64,000 bases of DNA from an uncultured Acetatifactor sp. (GTDB lineage: Bacteria; Bacillota; Clostridia; Lachnospirales; Lachnospiraceae). Shown piece after piece: positions 1 to 8,819 of this stretch (positions within the stretch are counted from its first letter, which is position 1; each line of letters opens with the position of its first letter). The notes beneath the pieces are model-generated. The model worked only from the letters and a program-made list of their open reading frames with translations. It was not told the origin of the DNA and did not search any database. The stretch is taken from the NCBI GenBank assembly GCA_910589035.1, contig CAJUSI010000026.1, positions 1-64,000 on the forward strand, in the 5' to 3' direction. The position numbers were made by a program, and so were the translations under genes.

Positions 1-128
1 GCAAAGCGCAAAAACCGCGCAAAGCGCAAAAACCGCGCAAAGCGCAAAAACCGCGCAAAGCGCAAAAACCGCGCAAAGCGCAAAAACCGCGCAAAGCGCA
101 AAAACCGCGCAAAGCGCAAAAACCGCGC
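1..128. repeat. 18-bp minisatellite, about 7 copies
   Basis: Seven near-perfect head-to-tail copies of GCAAAGCGCAAAAACCGC fill the left edge of the window and may continue beyond it. They stop 15 bases before the stop codon of the kinase gene read on the minus strand. There are no spacers, so this is not a CRISPR array. No function can be read from it. Confidence 0.95.
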
Positions 129-142
129 TTGGAAGAATGCTC

Positions 143-1375
143 TCACTTAAGGCGTAATTCCTGTGCCAGAGCCAGCGCATGGGCATAGTAGTAATCGAAC
201 ACCTCGTCCCTGACCTGGGAGCTGTCCAGCAGGTCGCTCTCGATGAACTCGATGTACTCGTTCAGCACCGCCAGGCGGATATCCGCCAGATACCGCTCAT
301 AGGAAGGCTTGTGCTCCAGCAGCTCATATGTCCTTTCCACGAACAGCTCCTTATGAGCCCGTGTCATGTAAAAAGGAAACGTCTGCCTGTTCTCGGTGCC
401 GTGGGCAATCATCCTGGCGATGTCCAGCGCGTAGGGCATGATACCGCCGAAGGCCCAGTCCACCAGCGTCACCTTCCCGTCCCGGAAAATGGCGTTGAAC
501 TGCAGGAAGTCCCCGTTGGAAAGCGTCCTGGGGCAGGTGAGCTGCCGCTCCAGGAAGATGTCGTAGGCAGCCTTCAAAACCGGCTCCTCCTTCAGGCATT
601 CCGCCCTTTTATTAATCCGCTTCCAATAGCGCTCAAATCTGTCGTCCTGTCTCTTGCGAATGAAATCCGCCTCGTCCTCCTGCCAGTAGCGGTTGGCAAT
701 CCGGCTGAGGCTTTCGGCGCAGGAAAACGCCATATCCGAACTGTATTCCCGCAGATCCGTCCCCGGGATATACTCGATCAGGATCCACTGCTTCCCGCCC
801 CACCGGGCGCTGCCGAAATAATCCGGGACCGGAAGCCCCTGACCCTTCAGGAAATGCTCATATATGCCGATTTCCGCCTGGTCGGATTTCTTCAGCACAT
901 AATATTTCTCTCTTATCGTTATTTTGTATACGTTGTATTGATTAACCTCACCCTCCCCGTCGTCGCAGAACTGCTCCGCCAGGACCTCCGGACATTCTGC
1001 CTCCAAGTCATCCGCAGCAGCCAAGGCATTCACTTCTGGACTCTGTCCACGCGCTTCCACAGCCGGCACATTCGATTCCGGACTCTGTCCACACGCTTCC
1101 GCGGCCCGCACATTCGATTCCGGACTCTGTCCACACGCTTCCGCGGCCGGCACATTCGATTCCGGACTCTGTCCACGCGCTTCCACAGCCGGCACATTCG
1201 ATTCCGGACTCTGTCCACACGCTTCCGCGGCCCGCACATTCGATTCCGAGCCCTGGGCAGTCTCCCGAATCTGGCTCGAGACGGATTCCCCGGTGCCTGC
1301 ATCCAGGATTTCGCTTACCAGCTGCCCGAAGGGAATCTTCCCAGACACAACCTTCTCTGTATACAATCCCCGCAT
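143..1375 (-). CDS. APH/choline kinase-family phosphotransferase with repeat insert
   Basis: A 410-residue protein of the aminoglycoside phosphotransferase/choline kinase fold. Visible kinase landmarks are a VLKK segment near residue 157, the hinge-like stretch ILIEYIPGTDL, a Brenner-type catalytic loop NGDFLQFN near residue 287 (Asn replaces the usual His) and the metal-binding VDWAFGG near 304. The substrate is unknown; amino sugars, choline-like alcohols or antibiotics are all possible in this family. Residues 44-113 are five copies of a 14-residue repeat (ESNVRAAEACGQSP type), placed before the kinase domain and probably disordered. The start is supported by GAGAGGAG eight bases upstream. 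It follows the EF-Tu-like gene on the same strand with a 49-base gap, so the two may be co-transcribed. Confidence 0.8.
   Translation of the reverse strand: MRGLYTEKVVSGKIPFGQLVSEILDAGTGESVSSQIRETAQGSESNVRAAEACGQSPESNVPAVEARGQSPESNVPAAEACGQSPESNVRAAEACGQSPESNVPAVEARGQSPEVNALAAADDLEAECPEVLAEQFCDDGEGEVNQYNVYKITIREKYYVLKKSDQAEIGIYEHFLKGQGLPVPDYFGSARWGGKQWILIEYIPGTDLREYSSDMAFSCAESLSRIANRYWQEDEADFIRKRQDDRFERYWKRINKRAECLKEEPVLKAAYDIFLERQLTCPRTLSNGDFLQFNAIFRDGKVTLVDWAFGGIMPYALDIARMIAHGTENRQTFPFYMTRAHKELFVERTYELLEHKPSYERYLADIRLAVLNEYIEFIESDLLDSSQVRDEVFDYYYAHALALAQELRLK
1037..1246 (-). repeat. 42-bp in-frame minisatellite in the kinase gene
   Basis: Five units of 42 bp encode residues 44-113 of the kinase. 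Unit variants alternate (AAEACGQSP and AVEARGQSP), which suggests duplication of pairs of units. Because 42 is a multiple of three, copy-number change keeps the reading frame. Confidence 0.93.
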
Positions 1376-1424
1376 GACAATCTCCTCTCTCGGTTTTCGC
1401 TTCCCGTCATGAATCGTTATATTT

Positions 1425-1829
1425 TTAACTATTCTCTACGCTCTCCAGCACATCTCCCCGGCCCACGCCGTTCCTTTCCACATCCCTCAGCAGCAGCCCT
1501 ACATTGTCCCCCTGCTTCGCCGTGTTCAGCATCTTCCGAAACATCTCTATCCCCGTGACGGCCACCTCTCTGGCGCTGCCGTCCCTGCGCCTCAGCCGCA
1601 CGATATCCCCCACGGTGACGGAGCCGGACTCCACCCGCCCCGTGATGACTGTGCCCCGGCCTGTGATGCTGAACACATCCTCCACGGTAACACGGAAATT
1701 CTTCTCTGCGCCAAATCCATTTCCCTCATAACCTTCAAAGCTGCCATACAATTCCTCATCGCGGCTTCGGTCCCGGCGGTATGTGCCGTCATCCCTGTCC
1801 TTCTTCCTGAATATATCAAACAGTCCCAT
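1425..1829 (-). CDS. Stand-alone EF-Tu domain II-like protein
   Basis: A 134-residue protein. Residues 45-130 closely follow domain II of elongation factor Tu: VEDVFSITGRGTVITGRVE, a VGDIV turn, VTGIEMFRK and GDNVGLLLR are all there. The GTPase domain and domain III are absent. Residues 1-44 are charged and begin MGLFDIFRKK, a type of start common on small Firmicute proteins. There is no signal peptide or membrane segment. GAGAGGAGG sits just before the ATG. The role is unknown; the fold could bind RNA, tRNA ends or a protein partner. It is not a broken tuf gene in the simple sense, because it has its own start signal and an intact frame. Confidence 0.75.
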   Translation of the reverse strand: MGLFDIFRKKDRDDGTYRRDRSRDEELYGSFEGYEGNGFGAEKNFRVTVEDVFSITGRGTVITGRVESGSVTVGDIVRLRRRDGSAREVAVTGIEMFRKMLNTAKQGDNVGLLLRDVERNGVGRGDVLESVENS

Positions 1830-1858
1830 TTGCCCCTCCTCTCTTTTCCGGATATAGT

Positions 1859-1945
1859 CTCCCGGAATCTCTCTTCCGCTTTCTGCAGAGCTGTCCGGAA
1901 GCCTTATTTACCGGTTCCCCTCTTTGCCTGCTCCATAATTTATAC
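1859..1945. repeat. 120-bp inverted-end element, truncated copy
   Basis: The left end CTCCCGGAATC and about 75 following bases match the elements at 41428-41547, 42800-42893 and 56293-56413. The right inverted end is not recognisable here, so this copy is decayed or cut short. Confidence 0.75.
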
Positions 1946-2012
1946 TGGACTGGCAGCTGCTAAAATTTGCCAGGTTACCTGACTTATGAGCGGAAAGTAT
2001 CAAATATAATCC

Positions 2013-2110
2013 GTTTTTCCATTATTTGCTGATTTCGCTGCGTTCCTGAATCAAAATGTCCCGGAATGCCGTATCTGTCAGATTGAGAATGCATCTGCCG
2101 TTGATTGAAA
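2013..2110. repeat. Interspersed repeat (GTTCTTTCCAT family), copy 1
   Basis: This stretch aligns along most of its length with 50810-50912, sharing CATT.TTTGCTGATT, TGCGTTCC and the ATCTG..AGATTG..AATG core. Its right inverted end has drifted. Other copies are at 30671-30736 and, in reverse, 36901-36995. Confidence 0.75.
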
Positions 2111-2196
2111 TCTATTGTATCAGCATTTCTACATTTAATCAACGCTTTTCGGTATTCCGGCCCAGTCCACAGTCCGTGATCTGCGCTTTTTGACCC

Positions 2197-2450
2197 GCAT
2201 CCGGCAGCTCGTGTTCCAAGCCTTCTGCCCTGCATCCGACAGCCCGTGTTCCAAGCCTTCTGGCCTGCATCCGGCAGCCGTGTTCCAAGCCTTCTGGCCT
2301 GCATCCGACAGCCCGTGTTCCGCACCTTCTGGCCCGCATCCGACAGCCCGTGTTCCAAGCCTTCTGCCTGCATCCGGCAGCCCGTGTTCCAAGCCTTCTG
2401 CCCGCATCCGACAGCCCGTGTTCCAAGCCTTCTGCCCGCATCCGGCAGCC
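2197..2450. repeat. 34-bp tandem repeat, 7 copies plus a partial
   Basis: Units run GCATCCGACAGCCCGTGTTC followed by CAAGCCTTCTGCCC. They differ by a few substitutions and single-base losses. The period is not a multiple of three, so the open frames across it on both strands are artefacts of repetition. No spacers are present, so this is not a CRISPR array. Confidence 0.93.
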
Positions 2451-2864
2451 CTCGGACCGCTTACGTCTCCAGAATCTGGGTCGGCCCACCACTCTCTCTG
2501 CATTCGGCGTTTTAGAAGCTCCACGGGATCTGGCGGATATCCTTATGCAGCTCCGGTATGCCGCGGAAGCTCTATTTGATGTCCCTTTCAAACAGACAAG
2601 GAGCTTCCGGGAAATAAGAGCATTTTACAATATACGCCATGGTGTATAAAAATTCACGGTCATATATTGGATGCAGCTGATATTTCCCGACAGCCCCTTG
2701 TTTCATATCTCCCGACCCCTGACAGGCCGGAGTCTGCAGCCCCGCCGCATGCAAAATGCGTCCCTTGAGCACATTGTTATCAAGCATGTCTGCTTGGCTC
2801 ATTGCCCGCGTAAATCAAATTTCTGCCGGAAAAGGAATAATTCCGTCCTTTTCACAGGCGTTTC
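2451..2864. other. Gene-poor gap
   Basis: Apart from the 85-bp element at 2606-2690 no gene is supported here. A 76-codon minus-strand frame at 2572-2802 has no recognisable homology and overlaps the element. Confidence 0.6.
2606..2690. repeat. 85-bp inverted-end element, copy 1
   Basis: The ends CGGGAAATA and TATTTCCCG are inverted repeats, and the interior shares ACAATAT and CATATATTG at the same offsets as the copies at 13502-13586, 17795-17879 and 53055-53139. All four are exactly 85 bp by this delimitation. Confidence 0.8.
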
Positions 2865-4412
2865 CTACAGACTCTGCAGGAATCTGTCAAACGCTTCCTG
2901 CCCCTGCGGCGTCCTCTTGTATACCCCGGCGTCCTCCAGCACCTCCATGAACACCAGGCCGATCTCCTTCTCGATAATGCCGTCAATATTGGAGGCGTCT
3001 ATCTTCTCATACCTGGGCATGAATTCCTCCACCCAGTCCGCATGCTTGGCCAGCACTTCGTCAGAACGCAGATCCGCCCCGGTGAGGATGGCTTCCTTCA
3101 GCTGCGCCATCTCTCCCTTCAGGCGGGCGGGCAGCACCGCCAGGCCCATCACCTCAATGAGGCCGATGTTCTCCTTCTTGATGTGGTGGAGCTTCGCGTG
3201 GGGATGATAGACTCCCAGGGGATGCTCTTCGGTGGTGATGTTGTTGCGCAGCACCAGGTCAAGCTCAAAGTTCTCCCCCCGCTTCCTTGCAATGGGCGTA
3301 ATGGTATTGTGGGGCTCTCCATCCGTGTAAGCGTATACAAATGCGCCTTCATCCGTATACTCCCTCCACTTTGCCAGAATCCGGTCTGCCAGGGCGATGA
3401 TTCTGTCACTGTCCCGACCGTTTAAGCGGATGACGGACATGGGCCAGTTCACCACACCCGCGGCCACGTCCTCAAAGCCCTTTACCGTGAAGCTCCTCTC
3501 TACCGGGGCCTTGGCCATGGCGAACTCGTAATGGCCGCCCTGGAAATGGTCGTGGCTCAAGATGGAGCCGCCCACAATGGGAAGATCCGCGTTGGAGCCC
3601 ACGAAATAGTGGGGAAACTGCTTGACGAAGTCGAACAGCTTGCAGAACACTGCATGGTCTATCTTCATGGGCACATGCTGAAAGTTGAACACGATGCAGT
3701 GCTCGTTGTAGTACACATAGGGCGAATACTGGAAGCCCCACTGGCTGCCGTTGATGGTCACGGGGATGATGCGGTGGTTCTGCCTGGCCGGATGGTTCAC
3801 CCGGCCCGCGTAGCCCTCATTCTCCCGGCACAGCAGGCATTTGGGGTAGCCGGACTGCTTCGCATTCCTGGCTGCGGCAATGGCCTTGGGATCCTTCTCC
3901 GGCTTGGACAGGTTGATGGTGATGTCCAGTTCTCCGTACCTGGTAGGCGCAATCCACTTCATGTCCCGGGCAATGCGGTATCTGCGTATATAGTCGGAAT
4001 CCTGGCTGAGCTTGTAGTAATAATCCGTTGCCGCCCTGGGGGATTCTGTTTCGTACAGCTCCCGGAACCTGCGGATGACCTCGCTGGGCCTGGGCATCAG
4101 CATGCTCATGACTTTGGTGTCGAACAAATCCCGATACACAACGCCGTTCTCGGCGATAAGTCCCTTTTCATATGCATAGTCACACATGCGGTTTAAAATT
4201 TCCTCCAGCTCCCCCTCCACTGACGGTTCGGCCGCTTTGTCTCCTCCCTCTGCGCCTTCCGTCTCTGATTCAGCCTTTGGACACTCCAGCTCCTCCAGAC
4301 CAAAAAGCTCCAGAAGTCTGTTTGCAGTATAAACCACATCCTCCTCCGGCACCAGCCCTGTCCGTACTCCGTACCCGATCAATCTCCGGATATCTGTCTG
4401 TATCGTCGTCAT
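2865..4412 (-). CDS. galT: UDP-glucose--hexose-1-phosphate uridylyltransferase (class II)
   Basis: A 515-residue Leloir-pathway enzyme that exchanges UMP between UDP-glucose and galactose-1-phosphate in the cytoplasm. Length and sequence fit the Firmicute class II GalT family. The segment GGSILSHDHFQGGHYEF near residue 280 carries the His-rich active-site motif, and HCIVFNFQHVPM lies upstream of it. Residues 45-65 form a Glu/Ala-rich insert of low complexity. It lies downstream of galK on the same strand with a 180-base gap that carries a 64-bp duplication, so transcription is probably shared. The first Met gives a normal family N-terminus (IRRLIGYGVRTGL). Confidence 0.95.
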   Translation of the reverse strand: MTTIQTDIRRLIGYGVRTGLVPEEDVVYTANRLLELFGLEELECPKAESETEGAEGGDKAAEPSVEGELEEILNRMCDYAYEKGLIAENGVVYRDLFDTKVMSMLMPRPSEVIRRFRELYETESPRAATDYYYKLSQDSDYIRRYRIARDMKWIAPTRYGELDITINLSKPEKDPKAIAAARNAKQSGYPKCLLCRENEGYAGRVNHPARQNHRIIPVTINGSQWGFQYSPYVYYNEHCIVFNFQHVPMKIDHAVFCKLFDFVKQFPHYFVGSNADLPIVGGSILSHDHFQGGHYEFAMAKAPVERSFTVKGFEDVAAGVVNWPMSVIRLNGRDSDRIIALADRILAKWREYTDEGAFVYAYTDGEPHNTITPIARKRGENFELDLVLRNNITTEEHPLGVYHPHAKLHHIKKENIGLIEVMGLAVLPARLKGEMAQLKEAILTGADLRSDEVLAKHADWVEEFMPRYEKIDASNIDGIIEKEIGLVFMEVLEDAGVYKRTPQGQEAFDRFLQSL

Positions 4413-4437
4413 TGTTTTCCGCCCCCGTTTCTGTCTC

Positions 4438-4577
4438 TGCTGTTCCTGATCTTATTTCTGCTGCCTGCATCCCGCTGCTTCCGTTTCTGCCGCATCAGTC
4501 CTGCCGTTCCTGATCTTATTTCTGCTGCCTGCATCCCGCTGCTTCCGTTTCTGCCGCATCAGTCCTGCCGTTCCTGT
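4438..4577. repeat. 64-bp tandem duplication between galK and galT
   Basis: Two full units of 64 bp and the start of a third, nearly identical, lie between the galK stop and the galT start. They look like a recent duplication and leave both genes intact. Confidence 0.9.
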
Positions 4578-4592
4578 CCCTTTTCCGCACTG

Positions 4593-5756
4593 TCACAGTG
4601 TCACAGGCCCATTTCCCACTTCCACCACATAGAAATCCGCCGCATAGCCGATCTTCTCCTGATAAGCCCTGCCCACCTTCTCGATGAATGTGTCGATGGC
4701 TCCGTCCTTCACAATGCTCACCGTGCAGCCGCCGAAGCCTGCGCCGGTCATCCTGGAACCGATGACACCCTCCACTTTCCAGGCCTCTTCCACCAGGGTG
4801 TCCAGCTCGATGCCCGTCACCTCATAGTCATCCCGCAGGGATACATGGGAGGCGTTCATCAGCCGGCCGAACTGAGCCACATCGTTGGCCTTCAGCGCCG
4901 CCACCGCACGGATTGTGCGCTGGTTCTCGTACACTGCGTGCTTCGCCCGCTTCCTGCGCACATCGTCCTTAATGGCGGATTGATATTTTTCAAACGTCTC
5001 CTCGTCCAGATCACCCAGGCCTTTAATCTGCACCACCTGCTGCAGTTCCGCCAGAGCCGTCTCGCACTCGCTGCGGCGCTCATTGTACTTGGAGTCTCCC
5101 AGTCCGCGCTTCTTATTGCTGCTGGCAATGACAATCTTCGCCCCCTCCAATACAATGGGCGCATACTCGAAGCTCAGATCCGCCGTATCCAGGAAAATGG
5201 CGTTGTCCTTCTTTCCCATGGCAATGGCAAACTGATCCATAATGCCGCAATTCACCTTATTGTAATTGTTCTCCGCGTACTGCCCGATGAGAGCCAGGTC
5301 CTGATTCGTCACGTCAAAGCCGAAGAAATCCCGCAGGATGTACCCGGTCAGCACCTCCACGGACGCGGAGGAAGACAGGCCGGAACCATTGGGGATATTC
5401 CCATATAACATCAGATCCATGCCGCCGGTCACCTGCATGCCCTTCTCCCCAAAGGCCCATATGACCCCCTTGGGATAGTTGGTCCAACCCGCCTCTCTGG
5501 AGGGCGTCAGCTGCTCCAGGGAGGACTCAATGACTCCCAGCCTCTCAAAATTCATGGAGAAAAATCTCAGCTTATTATCCTTTCTGGGCCGTGCCGCACC
5601 GTAGGTGCCGATGGTCAATGCACAGGGGAAAACATGCCCCCCGTTATAGTCGGTATGTTCTCCGATCAGATTCACCCGCCCCGGTGCGAAACAGGTCTTT
5701 ACCCCCTCCGCGTCCCCGAATACTTCCGCAAATTTTTTTAATAAAATGTCCTTCAT
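4593..5756 (-). CDS. galK: Galactokinase
   Basis: A 387-residue GHMP-family kinase that phosphorylates galactose with ATP. The GalK signature GRVNLIGEHTDYNGG lies near residue 30, the ATP-binding loop GSGLSSSASVEV near 130 and the third GHMP motif TGAGFGGCTVS near 340. I chose the start MKDILLKK because the upstream ATG four codons earlier is itself part of the ATGGAGG ribosome binding site, seven bases before the chosen ATG. It is upstream of galT on the same strand. No epimerase or galactose transporter is adjacent. Confidence 0.95.
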   Translation of the reverse strand: MKDILLKKFAEVFGDAEGVKTCFAPGRVNLIGEHTDYNGGHVFPCALTIGTYGAARPRKDNKLRFFSMNFERLGVIESSLEQLTPSREAGWTNYPKGVIWAFGEKGMQVTGGMDLMLYGNIPNGSGLSSSASVEVLTGYILRDFFGFDVTNQDLALIGQYAENNYNKVNCGIMDQFAIAMGKKDNAIFLDTADLSFEYAPIVLEGAKIVIASSNKKRGLGDSKYNERRSECETALAELQQVVQIKGLGDLDEETFEKYQSAIKDDVRRKRAKHAVYENQRTIRAVAALKANDVAQFGRLMNASHVSLRDDYEVTGIELDTLVEEAWKVEGVIGSRMTGAGFGGCTVSIVKDGAIDTFIEKVGRAYQEKIGYAADFYVVEVGNGPVTL

Positions 5757-5930
5757 GCTATCCTCCATTCCCAGGCGGCGCAGCCGCCTGATGTCTCCGC
5801 TGCTTTTGGTCAGAAGGGTATCCTACTGTCCGAACGATTCTATCGTATCAGAAAAGCCCCTGCTTTTCCACGTCCATTTGTTTTTTTAACCTGTCAAAAT
5901 GTTGTTTCATTCATTTTCATTTCCAGGATA

Positions 5931-7702
5931 TCAATTTCCCGGCACTACCTCATAGATAAAAATACGGTAATAGCTGTCCGGTGTCTCGAAGGGAGTCTCA
6001 TTCAGCAGCAGAAGTCCCTGCTCCTCCGCATTCTGTATATATGCCGCCGAAAGGAGATATCTTCCCCCAAGCTCATACAGGGCTTTCGCATCAATTCGGT
6101 AATCCTGAAATGAAAAACCGTTTTTCTCTATCGTATAGTAACCCGGACATTCCGAGCTGAAAAGATAGCAGCGGTTTCCCCAATTATCAAAATACTGCTT
6201 CAGATAGTCGTTCCTGTCCAGCTCCGGCGCGATAATTTCCCGAAATTTCTTCTTATATTCCAGGGAGTAATTATTGGAGTACCCGTCCAGGCAGCAGAAT
6301 CCATGGTACAGCGCTGCGGCCGGGTCAATTCCAAGGCTGACCACACGATATTCCTCTGCATTTTTCTGAGAATAAGTATCCAGGAACTCCCTGGCCTGTT
6401 CCATGACGCCGAGAGCATAATAGTCCCGGTAGCTGAGCATCCCGTAATCGGGATTCCGCAGCTTTTGCATGTTGGTCTTGAAATCCCCGGAATACAGTGT
6501 CCAGACTGCCGTCAATGCGGCCAGCACCGTCATCGGTGCCAGCGCAAATCTGTATCCATGCCGCCTTCTTCCAAGGGTACAGACAATTCCCGCCGCACAG
6601 GCTGCTGCCAGGTACCATAGGCAGGGCGCAATCCACAATACCCTGTCCAGCTGAAAGGCTCCCAGAAAAGACAGCCGGGAGCGCAGCTCCACTCCCCATC
6701 CTGATCTCCAGATACCTGCCGTGATCGCAAAGAGCAGATTCCAGCCGAAGCAGAAGCCGATAATCCTCAGCAGTGAATATATCTTCCGACAGCTCCCGGA
6801 ATCCCCGGTCTTTTCGCCGCGCAGACCGGCCCATCCCAGCGCTGCGGCAAAAAGAGTATATGCCAAAAGCAGGAGATGATATCCCTCGCTGTGCTGTTCT
6901 CCGTAGAAAAAGCTGTGCCGAAGTGTTTCCAGAAAGGGGCTTCCTTCCAGCACATAATCTGCCTTATGGGACACAAATTCCGTTCCGCTGCCCAACAGCT
7001 GCCCCAGCAATCTCCAGTTTTCCCCAGGAGAAGGAGCGCAAATGCGGCCCACAGCCGCAAAACGGAGGATCTCTCCTGCTCTTCCTTCCCTTTCCGCCGC
7101 AAGCTCTGCCACAAAATCCAGACGGCTCCCATGCCCAGCACGCCAAACCCAATGAGTATCAGCGAAGAACACAGACCATATATAATAATTCCGCAGTATG
7201 CCCCGGGCAGGTGCTTTCCCTCCCTGATCAGCAGAGCACACCAGAACAGCATGGGAAGTCCATACTGTGCCAGTCCATAAACCGGAAGAAAGGGAATGCA
7301 GCTGTAAAGAAATCCCAGAATTGCGGCCGCCCAGGCCTCTCCCGTCAGATCCCTCGCCAAAAGATACATCCCTATGTATCCGCACAGCTTTCCACCCAGT
7401 GCCATGGCAAACAATGCAGCACAATAATTTCCCGGCAGGAACAGAAGCACTGCCAGTGGTGCCGGCAAAGTCAGAGCCGTCTTTGATACCCCGTTCATAA
7501 ATTCCGGGATGGACTCCCCCTGAAATAAATGCTTCGCCTGGAGGATATACGCGATCAGCTCTCCATCCAGCTGATCCGCATAGGTGTATATTCCGTCCTC
7601 TCCCAAAAGGACGTACGGGATTATAGTGAGCAACACTCCTGCCATTCCCAGGCCCCACCAGATAATCCGGGTTCTTTGTACTGGTTTCTCCGGTTTATTC
7701 AT
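5931..7702 (-). pseudogene. DUF6044-like membrane protein, frameshifted
   Basis: Two overlapping frames together match the whole length of the intact paralogue at 17974-19752. The first frame begins MNKPEKPVQ and holds the first membrane segments and the loop acids YADQLDGE. The second carries SHKADYVLEGSPF, further membrane segments and a soluble C-terminal part with GYSNNYSLEYKKKFR, which matches GYSNNYPLEYKHKFR in the paralogue. The frame breaks at a G4A4 run (7018-7025 on the plus strand); one extra G would join the frames as LGENW. It is the last gene of the pseudaminic acid operon and overlaps the pseG stop by eight bases. It could be a real pseudogene, a phase-off allele or a sequencing error. 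Confidence 0.75.
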
Positions 7703-8759
7703 TTTCCTTCGTTTCCTTCCCTTCTCCGCACAGTTCCGTCAGAATCCGTGCAAGTCTGTGCGCCCCTCCCCCGTCAACCATGCCCTGTTCCTTTTCATGG
7801 AAAAGCCGCCGCTGCTCAAAGTCACCGGCCAATTTCTCAAAAAGTGTCTCCAATCGCTCCAGCATGCCCTCCCTGTCTATGTGAAAGGCGCCGCTGTAAC
7901 CGGCAATATTTTTTTCTCCGATGTACTTTGTCAGCTCTTCCTGATTCTTTGCATAGGAAAAGCATATAAAAGGAACCCCCACGGCGGCCAGCTCATAAAT
8001 GGTGCTTCCTCCCGCCGTAACGGCCAGATCGCATTTCTCCATCAGACTCTCCATATCGGCCACATTGTGCAGGATATGGATATTTCTGCGCCTTCTTTCC
8101 AGCTCCTTTAATTCCTTAAAATGAGGATTAAACTGTCCTGTAACAAGGGTATATTCCCTCTCCCCATCCTCTATTTTTTCCAGAATCTGCCCGGCAATAT
8201 TGTCAATATCCCCGCCGCCGGTGGTAATCAGCACCCTTTTTACTTCCCCCCTCACCCGATATTTCCGGTTCAGGAACTGAGCCCTGACGGGCACATATCC
8301 ACACCCCAGCGCCAGGCAGGTTCCGCTGCCCTCATAGAGTCTCTTATACCGCTTTCCGTCTGCGCAGGCGTTGTAATTAATCACACAATCCACCGGGTAT
8401 CTTCTCTCGCCCAGGTCATCCAGCAGCGCCACCCTGCCAAAGGCCCTCAAGCCCTCCAGATAAGCATCCGTCACATAATAACTGTCCACAAGGATTATAT
8501 GGGAGCTCTTTGGATTGCAGCGCCCAAAACCTTTCTCCAGGAGGGGCAGTTCGGACTCCATTTTCCGGTAATCGCTCTCCAGCGCTTCCGCCCGGAACCC
8601 ATGCTCTGCCGCCAGAGCCGCGGATTGTGCATCGGCACACAGGAACAGAATTCCGTCCCTGCCGCCATCTATTTCGGCCAGCTCCCCGGCAATTGTCATA
8701 CAGCGCATCAGATGCCCTGCACCGATTTTAGCATTTCCGTCCGCGCGGATGATGTACAT
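7695..8759 (-). CDS. pseG: UDP-2,4-diacetamido-2,4,6-trideoxy-L-altropyranose hydrolase
   Basis: A 354-residue GT-B-like nucleotidase that removes UDP from the diacetamido sugar in pseudaminic acid synthesis. The N-terminus MYIIRADGNAKIGAGHLMRC carries the family motif GxGHxxRC, and TAGGSTIYELAAVGVPFICF near residue 265 is the UDP-binding region. I start at 8759 because the earlier Met adds 20 residues not seen in the family. pseI ends at 8820 just upstream, and the downstream membrane-protein gene overlaps the stop, so translation is probably coupled. Confidence 0.88.
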   Translation of the reverse strand: MYIIRADGNAKIGAGHLMRCMTIAGELAEIDGGRDGILFLCADAQSAALAAEHGFRAEALESDYRKMESELPLLEKGFGRCNPKSSHIILVDSYYVTDAYLEGLRAFGRVALLDDLGERRYPVDCVINYNACADGKRYKRLYEGSGTCLALGCGYVPVRAQFLNRKYRVRGEVKRVLITTGGGDIDNIAGQILEKIEDGEREYTLVTGQFNPHFKELKELERRRRNIHILHNVADMESLMEKCDLAVTAGGSTIYELAAVGVPFICFSYAKNQEELTKYIGEKNIAGYSGAFHIDREGMLERLETLFEKLAGDFEQRRLFHEKEQGMVDGGGAHRLARILTELCGEGKETKENE

Positions 8760-8819
8760 TGCCGCCCTCTCTTTCCCCGTCACTCCGATTTGAAAATCCA
8801 TGGACAGATATCTAAACAA

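Noticed and set aside
179..1558. Long plus-strand frame opposite the kinase and EF-Tu-like genes
   Set aside because: It is the antisense shadow of two well-supported minus-strand genes and repeats the minisatellite as RFRTLSTRF-type sequence.
2197..2450. CRISPR-like array
   Set aside because: Units are contiguous with no unique spacers, and no cas gene is in the window.
2572..2802. 76-codon minus-strand frame before galT
   Set aside because: It runs through the 85-bp element and has no recognisable sequence.
7018..7025. Programmed -1 ribosomal frameshift at G4A4
   Set aside because: The heptamer does not fit X XXY YYZ, since the A-site slip would mispair at the first base; a plain indel is simpler.
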